A DNA stretch of 5,479 bases from Oscillospiraceae bacterium (lineage in GTDB: Bacteria; Bacillota; Clostridia; Oscillospirales; Ruminococcaceae): NCBI GenBank assembly GCA_014858325.1, contig RKCM01000082.1:1-5479 (forward strand), written 5' to 3'. Shown here one piece after another: positions 1 to 5,479 of this stretch. The notes beneath the pieces are model-generated. The model was given only the letters and a program-made list of their open reading frames with translations, had not been told where the DNA came from and searched no databases. The first letter of the stretch is position 1, and each line of letters begins with the position of its first letter. The position numbers and the translations under genes are program-made.

Positions 1-2
1 TG

Positions 3-722
3 GATCTTGACATATACGATAATGAGATACTTATGATAAATGGAAGCAACGGATGCGGCAAGTCGACGTTGCTCTCCCTGATAGCGGGGGTAAATAAGCC
101 GTACCGTGGAAGAATAAAGATAAAACAGGGTAAAAGTGTGGGCATGCTCCCACAGAACCCGGAGCTTCTTTTCACAAGACGTTCTGTACGGGAAGAACTG
201 GTGGACGCAAGTGACAGAAAAAAGCTGGTGGACATAGTGAGGTTCTGTAAGCTGGAGCATTTGATGGACAGACATCCTTACGATCTGTCAGGAGGAGAGA
301 AGCAGAGGCTGGCACTTGCAAAGGTACTTCTGTATGATCCTGACATTCTGCTCATGGATGAGCCGACAAAGGGTGTCGATGTTGGTGCAAAAGCCGAGAT
401 CTATGCGATCATGGGAGATCTTGCGAAGAAGGGCTATGCCATCATCCTGATCTCTTCCGAGATGCCTGCTTTTTTCAGGGCAGCTTTCAGCGCCTGCAGT
501 TTTTCCTCCACCGCCTCTGCGGTCTCAGTGCTCATCAGCCCGGCGACCGGCAGGGCAAGCTCCCCGACCACCCGGCCGTTCAACACAAAGGCAAGCCCGC
601 CCTTATTTTTACGGACCGTATTGCCTGCCAGCACCATATCGGCGTCGTTCGTGCCCGCCACGATGAGGTTGTGGGAATCGTGCGCGATGCTGGATGCAAC
701 GGCACCGCATTGCAGGCCGTAG
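3..722 (+). CDS. ABC transporter ATPase fragment, 5'-partial and chimeric (native part ends near 467)
   Basis: This is the nucleotide-binding domain of an ABC transporter, which hydrolyses ATP on the cytoplasmic side of the membrane. The frame is open to the window's left edge, so the ATG at 33 is internal. Counting from that ATG: Walker A GSNGCGKST (residues 4-12), Q-loop PQNPELLF (Q41), signature LSGGEKQRLALAK (85-97), Walker B ILLMDEPT with D109 and E110, D-loop GVD (114-116). Residues up to about 115 resemble the second ATPase domain of Clostridia-type energy-coupling-factor transporters. From GVDVGAK onward the sequence instead resembles the C-terminal ABC domain of sugar importers (RbsA/MglA), ending ISSEMP, so the usual H-loop histidine is a serine (S142). 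After about base 467 the frame reads the antisense of adenine deaminase as far as the stop at 720-722, and that tail (residues 146-229) is not real protein. Base composition is poorer in GC than the rest of the window. Transported substrate cannot be inferred. Confidence 0.75.
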   Translation, partial: DLDIYDNEILMINGSNGCGKSTLLSLIAGVNKPYRGRIKIKQGKSVGMLPQNPELLFTRRSVREELVDASDRKKLVDIVRFCKLEHLMDRHPYDLSGGEKQRLALAKVLLYDPDILLMDEPTKGVDVGAKAEIYAIMGDLAKKGYAIILISSEMPAFFRAAFSACSFSSTASAVSVLISPATGRASSPTTRPFNTKASPPLFLRTVLPASTISASFVPATMRLWESCAMLDATAPHCRP

Positions 723-2074
723 TTCCCCAGAAAGCCGAGCCCTACGTGCCCTGAGTGGTGGTGCCGCTCAAAGACCGCCAGCTTTACGATCTGGTGTTCC
801 ACATCCACGCCGGGGGCCGTGCCCGGATGGCTCTGGAGCGGAACGATCTTCTCGCTGGTCAGCAGCTCGTGGGGCGTCAGGCAGATGACGCGCTCCCACT
901 CCCCTGTCGTTTGCAGTTTCAGATCGTCCGGCGTGATCTCCTCCATGTCAAAGGAGCGGAGCACCCGTTCAAACCCGATCTCGCGGAGGGAAAGCTGCGT
1001 CGGCTCCAGCATTTTTCCCCCTTCTGCCACAAGTGCGCCGTTTTTGTACACGCTCTCGACCGTAAAGTGTTCCAGATCCGACACCACAATGAGGTCGGCG
1101 GCATAACCCGGTGCAACGGCACCGTTCTGCTTCAGGCCAAAATATCTTGCCGGGATGAGCGAGCCCATCTTGACCGCCACGGCAGGCTCCACACCGGCTG
1201 CAATGGCCTTGCGGATGATATAATCGATGTGACCGCCGCGAAGCAGATCGCCGGGATGCTTATCGTCCGTCACCAGCATGCAGCGCTCGCAGTACGGCTC
1301 CCGGAACAGCGGAAGCAGGGCGTTCAGGTTTTGCGCCGCCGTGCCCTCGCGCACCATGATGTACTGGCCGCGGCGGAGTTTTTCCATGGCCTCGTGGATG
1401 TCGGAGCACTCATGGTCCGACCGAACGCCTGCTGTGATGTACGCGTTGAGTTCTTTTCCGCTCAGGAAGGGGGCGTGGCCATCGATGTTTTTGCCTGCGG
1501 CGGTGCAGTCGCAGAGCTTTTGCAGGATCTCCGCATCGCCGTTGACCGTGCCGTAGGAGTTCATCAGCTCTGCCAGGCCCAGAACACGCTCGCTGCGGTA
1601 ATAGGGCACCAGCTCCTTGGCGTCCAGCACCGCGCCGGATTCGTCCAGATCGGTGGAAGGGACGCAGGACGGCAGCATAAAGTAGACCGAAAGCTTCAAG
1701 TTCCGCGTCGTTTCCAGTATGAAATTGAGCCCGACCGTGCCTGCCACGTTGGAGATCTCGTGCGGGTCGGTGATGACGGCCGTTGTGCCATGGGGGAGGA
1801 CCGCCTGCTCAAATGCCGGCCCACAGAGCATGGAGCTTTCGATGTGGATATGCCCATCGATCAGCCCCGGGCAGACGTATTTCCCATCCAGCTCTACTTC
1901 CGTTTGGCCGGAGTATTCGCCAACGCCGACGATCTTTCCCCGATGGATGGCTACGTCCGCCTCTTCGATCGCATTGACGAAGACATTGACGACCTTTGCG
2001 TGTTTCAGCACAAGTTCTGCATCCACTTCTCCCTTTGCAGCGGAGATCTGCTGTTTGAGTGTTTCTGCCTGCAT
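434..2074 (-). CDS. ade: Adenine deaminase, C-terminally truncated
   Basis: Adenine deaminase (EC 3.5.4.2) converts adenine to hypoxanthine and ammonia in purine salvage; it is a cytoplasmic metal-dependent enzyme of the amidohydrolase superfamily. Visible motifs, numbered from the chosen start: metal-binding HxH in DGHIHIES (H75, H77), TDPHEISNV (H105, E106), LAELMN (E169), IDGHAP (H200), SDHE (H221), TDDKHPGDL (D270, D271), and the C-terminal-domain block AHDSHNLIVAGTNDADM (465-481). The ATG at 2074 is chosen because AGGGAGG lies 5 bases upstream; the frame continues upstream to a non-ATG codon at 2155, inside the promoter. The frame gives 546 residues, but family members normally continue with a conserved tail (DPFMTL...LPVIP...LTD type) of roughly 35-50 residues, which is absent. 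Native sequence ends around 446-468, where it meets the ABC ATPase fragment; the last few codons and the stop are borrowed from that fragment. Transcription is monocistronic as far as visible and divergent from the S66 peptidase gene. Identification is firm; activity of the truncated form is doubtful. Confidence 0.93.
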   Translation of the reverse strand: MQAETLKQQISAAKGEVDAELVLKHAKVVNVFVNAIEEADVAIHRGKIVGVGEYSGQTEVELDGKYVCPGLIDGHIHIESSMLCGPAFEQAVLPHGTTAVITDPHEISNVAGTVGLNFILETTRNLKLSVYFMLPSCVPSTDLDESGAVLDAKELVPYYRSERVLGLAELMNSYGTVNGDAEILQKLCDCTAAGKNIDGHAPFLSGKELNAYITAGVRSDHECSDIHEAMEKLRRGQYIMVREGTAAQNLNALLPLFREPYCERCMLVTDDKHPGDLLRGGHIDYIIRKAIAAGVEPAVAVKMGSLIPARYFGLKQNGAVAPGYAADLIVVSDLEHFTVESVYKNGALVAEGGKMLEPTQLSLREIGFERVLRSFDMEEITPDDLKLQTTGEWERVICLTPHELLTSEKIVPLQSHPGTAPGVDVEHQIVKLAVFERHHHSGHVGLGFLGNYGLQCGAVASSIAHDSHNLIVAGTNDADMVLAGNTVRKNKGGLAFVLNGRVVGELALPVAGLMSTETAEAVEEKLQALKAALKKAGISEEIRMMA

Positions 2075-2079
2075 AAAAA

Positions 2080-2086
2080 CCTCCCT
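2080..2086 (-). promoter_or_regulatory. Ribosome binding site of adenine deaminase
   Basis: On the minus strand AGGGAGG is followed by five bases and then ATG at 2074. This decides the start against the upstream non-ATG alternative at 2155, which would lie inside the promoter and has no such site. Confidence 0.85.
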
Positions 2087-2126
2087 CAGGAGCGCCTGTA
2101 ATTGCAATGCTCCGCCTTCCAAATAT

Positions 2127-2155
2127 AGCATACGGTATGTTTCATTTCTTGTCAA
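2127..2155 (-). promoter_or_regulatory. Sigma-A-type promoter for adenine deaminase
   Basis: Reading the minus strand, a perfect -35 TTGACA (2150-2155) is followed by a 17-base spacer and a -10 TATGCT (2127-2132, four of six matches). The start of transcription would be near 2120, giving a leader of about 45 bases, too short to hold a purine riboswitch. Assigned by pattern only. Confidence 0.65.
2129..2139. repeat. Small dyad CATAC-G-GTATG over the -10 box
   Basis: A perfect five-base inverted repeat around one central base overlaps the -10 element and start of the spacer of the adenine deaminase promoter. It is placed where a repressor would act, but it is short enough to occur by chance. 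Confidence 0.3.
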
Positions 2156-2181
2156 TCCCTTTCTGCTGTCTTGTTTTTCTC

Positions 2182-2210
2182 TTGCCTTTCTCCTGCTGTT
2201 CCGTTATAAT
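2182..2210 (+). promoter_or_regulatory. Sigma-A-type promoter for the S66 peptidase gene
   Basis: TTGCCT (2182-2187, four of six matches to TTGACA) is followed by a 17-base spacer and a perfect TATAAT (2205-2210). Predicted transcription start is near 2217, about 64 bases before the start codon. It diverges from the adenine deaminase promoter, with the two -35 boxes 26 bases apart. Confidence 0.7.
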
Positions 2211-2226
2211 TGTGCCATCCTACCAG

Positions 2227-2264
2227 CCACTCCCTGCTCCTACTATGCAGCGAGTGGTATTTTT
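2227..2264 (+). terminator. Terminator-like hairpin in the S66 gene leader (possible attenuator)
   Basis: CCACTC (2227-2232) pairs with GAGTGG (2252-2257), and inside it CTGC (2234-2237) pairs with GCAG (2247-2250). A single C/C mismatch separates the two helices and the loop is nine bases. The stem is followed at once by TATTTTT (2258-2264), the layout of an intrinsic terminator on the plus strand only. It lies about 10 bases after the predicted transcription start and just before the ribosome binding site. The CTCC bases in its left arm and loop could also pair with GGAG of that site. Role unknown: premature termination, translation control, or no function. Confidence 0.5.
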
Positions 2265-2269
2265 CGATC

Positions 2270-2275
2270 GGAGGG
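2270..2275 (+). promoter_or_regulatory. Ribosome binding site of the S66 peptidase gene
   Basis: GGAGGG sits five bases before ATG at 2281. It sets the start here rather than at upstream in-frame ATGs (for example 2107), whose extra residues would cross the promoter and leader hairpin. Confidence 0.85.
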
Positions 2276-2280
2276 ATCTT

Positions 2281-3105
2281 ATGAAAGCTGTCGGCCTTTG
2301 TGCCTGCTCCAACGGGCAGGCTCCCGAAGCTGCCGCCCGCCATGCACAGCTTGTCCGCTATCTCGAAGCGCTTGGGTGCCGGGTGCAGCAGAGCCGCTGC
2401 ATCTTTGCCGAAAACGGTGCGTTCTCCGGCAGCGGAGCCGAACGCGCCGCTGAACTGATGAAATTGTTTGCAGAGCCGTCCATCGAGGAAATTTACGATG
2501 TTTCCGGCGGGGATGTGGCCAATCAAATCCTTTCCTATCTGGACTGGGATGTTATCCGCCACAGCAAGGCGGTCTTCTGGGGGTACAGCGACCTGACCAC
2601 GATCCTCAATGCCATCTACACAAAAACGGGAAAGCCCGGTGTCCTCTATCCGATCCGGCATTTGGTCAGTGGGGATCTTCAGGCAGTGCAGCAGCATCGT
2701 TTTACCCATAGAGACTCTCTGTTTTCCCCGGCGTTCCGCTTTGTGCAGGGTTCTTCCATGGAAGGCATCGTGGTCGGCGGCAATATTCGCTGCTTTTTGA
2801 AGCTGGCCGGAACGCCGTATTTTCCCGATCTGCAGGACAAGCTCCTTTTGCTGGAGGCCCAGGGCGGAGAGCCGCCTCAGATGGCCGCCTATCTGGCCCA
2901 GCTGGAGCAGTTGGGCGCATTCCAGAAGATCCGAGGCATCCTGCTGGGCACGTTCACCACCATGGAACGGAAAGCGTGTTCCCCGGACATTCTGACCCTC
3001 GTGAAAGAGGCTGCCGGGCCGGATCTGCCCATTGCGAAAACGCAGGAGATCGGCCATGGTGCCGATTCCAAAGCCATTGTCATCGGAAAGGCATTTTCGT
3101 TCTAA
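2281..3105 (+). CDS. S66-family serine peptidase (LD-carboxypeptidase / MccF-like)
   Basis: The 274-residue product belongs to peptidase family S66, cytoplasmic serine peptidases. Characterised members either remove the terminal D-alanine from muropeptide tetrapeptides during cell-wall recycling (LdcA) or cleave processed microcin C for self-immunity (MccF). Family blocks run in order: an N-terminal strand KAVGLCACS, the DVSGGDVANQILSYLDWD region (73-90, equivalent to the family's RGGYG/LLPYLDYD stretch), the nucleophile elbow FWGYSDLT with Ser103, the LLLLEAQGGEPPQ block with likely catalytic Glu192, and EIGHGADSKAIVIG with likely catalytic His259. The spacing of Ser, Glu and His fits the family triad. 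There is no signal peptide or membrane segment. It is slightly shorter than typical LdcA (about 300 residues) but appears complete at both ends. It has its own promoter and leader hairpin and is divergent from adenine deaminase. No terminator is visible after the stop; homology changes abruptly downstream. The substrate cannot be decided from sequence. Confidence 0.9.
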   Translation: MKAVGLCACSNGQAPEAAARHAQLVRYLEALGCRVQQSRCIFAENGAFSGSGAERAAELMKLFAEPSIEEIYDVSGGDVANQILSYLDWDVIRHSKAVFWGYSDLTTILNAIYTKTGKPGVLYPIRHLVSGDLQAVQQHRFTHRDSLFSPAFRFVQGSSMEGIVVGGNIRCFLKLAGTPYFPDLQDKLLLLEAQGGEPPQMAAYLAQLEQLGAFQKIRGILLGTFTTMERKACSPDILTLVKEAAGPDLPIAKTQEIGHGADSKAIVIGKAFSF

Positions 3106-3123
3106 AAAGAGAATGTTGGAAAA

Positions 3124-3318
3124 CAGCCCCAACCAGTCCTGCATGGGAACGATGCACCTTGCCGCTGCGCTGCGCAGGATCAGGGCGATCATGCTTTTAT
3201 AAAGCTGCTGCTCCGGGGTGGCATAGTCGTACAAATAGTCCCGCACCTGCAAGGACAGCCCTTCCATCAGCCGGGAGACCAAAGAGCGGGAGAGCTGCTG
3301 TCCGCCGCCGGAGGCCTG
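3124..3318 (-). pseudogene. Remnant of a 4-alpha-glucanotransferase (MalQ-like) C-terminal region
   Basis: On the minus strand a reading frame through this interval encodes a stretch ending RSAAARCIVPMQDWLGL. It resembles the conserved block near the C-terminus of 4-alpha-glucanotransferases (GH77, amylomaltase), where members read roughly LxSVAxxxIxPxQDxLGLGxEARMN. The preceding RDYLYDYATPE segment also fits that region. Only about 50-60 residues are recognisable. The catalytic domain is missing upstream because the frame runs into the regulator's terminator hairpin and a stop at 3352-3354. Downstream, homology stops at 3124, lacking the family's ARMNxPxxxxxNW ending, and the frame merges into the antisense of the S66 gene. 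There is no start codon or ribosome binding site of its own. MalQ acts with glycogen phosphorylase in alpha-glucan breakdown, so it fits the adjacent locus. The identification rests on a short motif and is moderately sure; it is clearly not an intact gene. Confidence 0.5.
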
Positions 3319-3326
3319 AACAAAAC

Positions 3327-3375
3327 AACGAGGCCGTTCCCTTTCTCTTTCTCAGAGAAGCGGAACGGCCTCGTT
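3327..3375 (-). terminator. Strong hairpin terminator of the AraC-family regulator, probably bidirectional
   Basis: Perfect 14-base arms AACGAGGCCGTTCC (3327-3340) and its complement (3362-3375) enclose a 21-base loop that contains a further small TTCTC/GAGAA palindrome. It begins four bases past the regulator's stop codon. Reading the minus strand, the stem is followed by GTTTTGTT. On the plus strand it is followed by TTTGCTTATTTTTT, so it could terminate transcripts from both sides. Confidence 0.88.
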
Positions 3376-3379
3376 TTGC

Positions 3380-4237
3380 TTATTTTTTGCGGTACTCCCG
3401 CGGGGTCATGCCGAAGTGTGCCTTGAACGCCCGGTTGAAGTAGGAGAGGTTTTCAAACCCGCATTGGGAAGCGATGGCCAGCACCGTCTCGTCCGTAGCG
3501 TGCAGCGCTTCGGCGGCGGCATTCAGGCGGCATTCGTTCAGGTAAGCAACAAAGCTCTGCCCGGTCATCTGCCGGAACCACCGCATGAAATGGCTGGCGC
3601 TGCAGGAGCAGACGGCAGCGGCATCGGCGACCCGCAGCTCCTCGGCATAGTGGTCGGAAAGCCATTGCAGCACCGTTTTCAGCCGCCGGGTGTCGGCTGT
3701 TTCTGCGAGGAGCGGCTGTTTTCCCTGTGCGATCAGCAAAGCCAGAAAGCGCAGCAGCCCGCCTTTGATCACCAGCTCGTAGCCGGGGCGCTTGGCGCGG
3801 TTGGCGTCCTCCACCTCCCGCAGGCAGGCGGCGGCCTGCAGATAGCACAGATCGTTCGCGGTCAGCCGAGCCGGCAGCAGCAGCCGCCCGCTCTGGAGAG
3901 GCAGCAGATACTTTTCGGCGCAAAGGTCCTCGGCGCCGCCCAGAAGCTCCAGCTCAAAGATGATGTTTTCATACTCCATGGCCTGCCCCTCGGCCTGCCG
4001 CAGGGCGTGGAGGGTGCCGGGCGTAAAGACGAAGATGTCCCCCCTGCGGGCCGGGTAGAGCACAGCGCCCACCTGCACCAGCCCCGCGCCGCGCTTGACA
4101 AAGACCAGCTCCATGCTGTCGTGCCAGTGGAGCGCCACCTGCGGGAAATCTCCCGGAATGGTGCAGGGGTAGAGGTTGAAGGCAAAGCGCACGGCTCCGT
4201 GCTGCTTGGTTTCCTGCAAAGAAGCCTGATTTCGCAT
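3380..4237 (-). CDS. AraC-family transcriptional regulator with N-terminal cupin sensor domain
   Basis: The 285-residue product is a cytoplasmic DNA-binding regulator. Residues about 30-110 form an AraC-type cupin ligand-binding domain: HWHDSMELVFVKRG (37-50), then RRGDIFVFTPGTLHAL (64-79), with H37, H39, E43 and H77 at the usual cupin positions. Residues about 185-285 hold two helix-turn-helix motifs. The first lies around LRVADAAAVCSCSASHFMRWFRQ (201-223, two segments) and the second matches the family signature AIASQCGFENLSYFNRAF (254-271) followed by FGMTPREYRKK. The ATG at 4237 is preferred over a non-ATG start at 4252 because GGGAGGTG precedes it by five bases. The gene is divergent from glycogen phosphorylase with a 128-base gap holding an operator-like inverted repeat, so it probably controls that gene and itself, perhaps in response to a sugar. 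The ligand is unknown. The gene ends at a strong terminator and is therefore monocistronic. Confidence 0.93.
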   Translation of the reverse strand: MRNQASLQETKQHGAVRFAFNLYPCTIPGDFPQVALHWHDSMELVFVKRGAGLVQVGAVLYPARRGDIFVFTPGTLHALRQAEGQAMEYENIIFELELLGGAEDLCAEKYLLPLQSGRLLLPARLTANDLCYLQAAACLREVEDANRAKRPGYELVIKGGLLRFLALLIAQGKQPLLAETADTRRLKTVLQWLSDHYAEELRVADAAAVCSCSASHFMRWFRQMTGQSFVAYLNECRLNAAAEALHATDETVLAIASQCGFENLSYFNRAFKAHFGMTPREYRKK

Positions 4238-4242
4238 GTTTT

Positions 4243-4250
4243 CACCTCCC
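4243..4250 (-). promoter_or_regulatory. Ribosome binding site of the AraC-family regulator
   Basis: GGGAGGTG on the minus strand, five bases before ATG at 4237, decides this start. The leader from the predicted transcription start (near 4253) would be only about 15 bases. Confidence 0.8.
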
Positions 4251-4259
4251 AATGATTGG

Positions 4260-4289
4260 ATTGTACCACATCTTGCACCGATTCCGCAA
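4260..4289 (-). promoter_or_regulatory. Promoter of the AraC-family regulator, extended -10
   Basis: Reading the minus strand, TTGCGG (4284-4289) and TACAAT (4260-4265) are separated by 18 bases. TGG immediately precedes the -10 box, which makes it an extended -10. The -35 matches consensus only in its first three bases. The inverted repeat at 4270-4292 fills the spacer and part of the -35 box, so its occupant would probably repress this gene. Confidence 0.6.
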
Positions 4290-4292
4290 GAT
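4270..4292. repeat. Operator-like inverted repeat ATCTTGC-N9-GCAAGAT
   Basis: Perfect seven-base arms at 4270-4276 and 4286-4292 are separated by nine bases. A third related box, ATTTTGC, lies at 4291-4297, exactly 21 bases (two helical turns) after the first and in the same orientation. Direct half-sites about two turns apart are the usual layout for AraC-family dimers. The whole array lies between the regulator and glycogen phosphorylase and overlaps the regulator's promoter. Binding by the adjacent regulator is inferred from position. Confidence 0.5.
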
Positions 4293-4307
4293 TTTGCGTG
4301 TTTTGTA

Positions 4308-4316
4308 TGGTATATC
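4308..4316 (+). promoter_or_regulatory. Candidate glycogen phosphorylase promoter: extended -10 without a -35
   Basis: TGG-TATATC (4308-4316) is an extended -10 element. The overlapping TATGGT (4306-4311) is an alternative. No recognisable -35 hexamer lies 16-18 bases upstream; that position is occupied by the ATTTTGC box at 4291-4297. This is the arrangement of an activator-dependent promoter, which fits the divergent AraC-family gene. Weak as a pattern match on its own. Confidence 0.35.
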
Positions 4317-4350
4317 TGGAGGCAGAGATGTCCAACCTGTTTTCCGTAGC

Positions 4351-4358
4351 AAAGGAGG
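4351..4358 (+). promoter_or_regulatory. Ribosome binding site of glycogen phosphorylase
   Basis: AAAGGAGG, close to a full match to the 16S rRNA tail, lies seven bases before ATG at 4366 and fixes the start. Confidence 0.88.
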
Positions 4359-4365
4359 AGCCATT

Positions 4366-5479
<1,114 letters not shown>

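Noticed and set aside
440..480. An insertion sequence or phage attachment site at the ATPase/deaminase junction
   Set aside because: There are no terminal inverted repeats, target duplication, integrase or tRNA sequence; the genes simply abut.
755..2101. A 448-codon plus-strand open frame across the adenine deaminase gene
   Set aside because: It is the antisense shadow of a clearly recognised enzyme in GC-rich DNA. It shows no domain of its own and no ribosome binding site.
2075..2126. A purine riboswitch in the adenine deaminase leader
   Set aside because: The predicted leader is only about 45 bases, too short for the purine aptamer fold, and none of its conserved loop sequences are visible.
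2152..3282. A 376-codon minus-strand open frame opposite the S66 peptidase gene
   Set aside because: Most of it is antisense to the S66 gene. Only its first ~53 codons (3124-3282) look like real protein, and they are reported separately as the MalQ-like remnant.
3327..3375. The long inverted repeat as a mobile-element end or CRISPR repeat
   Set aside because: It is a single hairpin four bases after a stop codon with T-rich flanks, which fits an intrinsic terminator; no second copy occurs in the window.
3416..4255. A 279-codon plus-strand open frame opposite the AraC-family regulator
   Set aside because: Antisense shadow: low-complexity Gln/Ala/Gly/Leu composition, no motif, and a minus-strand gene with clear family signatures in the same place.

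Overview
The window is a gene-dense stretch of bacterial DNA. From about base 470 onward it is GC-rich (my estimate is high 50s to 60 percent), with strong GGAGG-type ribosome binding sites, sigma-A-like promoters and short intergenic gaps. The glycogen phosphorylase sequence, codon choice and gene content suggest a gut Clostridia (Oscillospiraceae, Faecalibacterium-like). This assignment is an inference, since no marker gene is present. The first ~465 bases are visibly less GC-rich, use AGA, AGG and ATA codons, and look like DNA from a different organism, perhaps Lachnospiraceae-like.

Layout. (1) 3-467, plus strand: an ABC transporter ATPase fragment, cut by the window edge at its 5' end. 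It runs straight into the 3' end of the next gene and is itself a mosaic: an energy-coupling-factor (ECF) type ATPase up to the Walker B region, then a sugar-transporter (RbsA/MglA) type tail. (2) 434-2074, minus: adenine deaminase, nearly complete but lacking its conserved C-terminal tail because of the same junction. (3) 2075-2280: a divergent promoter region with a good promoter on each strand and a terminator-like hairpin in the plus-strand leader. (4) 2281-3105, plus: a complete S66-family peptidase (LD-carboxypeptidase/MccF-like). (5) 3124-3318, minus: a short remnant that looks like the C-terminal part of a 4-alpha-glucanotransferase (MalQ), broken at both ends. (6) 3327-3375: a strong hairpin terminator. 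(7) 3380-4237, minus: an AraC-family regulator with a cupin sensor domain. (8) 4238-4365: a short divergent regulatory region with a perfect 7-bp inverted repeat placed inside the regulator's promoter. (9) 4366 to the window end, plus: glycogen phosphorylase, first 371 residues only.

How they fit together. The AraC-family regulator and glycogen phosphorylase form a divergent regulator-target pair, and the MalQ-like remnant belongs to the same alpha-glucan pathway. Adenine deaminase (purine salvage) and the S66 peptidase (peptidoglycan peptide recycling or peptide-antibiotic self-protection) are divergently transcribed from one intergenic region but have no obvious shared pathway.

I did not find a novel multi-gene system. 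The most notable points are three or four abrupt breaks in homology (about 350-380, 446-468, 3106-3123 and 3285-3326), which look more like assembly joins or deletions than new biology, and two regulatory arrangements: the leader hairpin of the S66 gene and the operator-like repeat between the regulator and glycogen phosphorylase.
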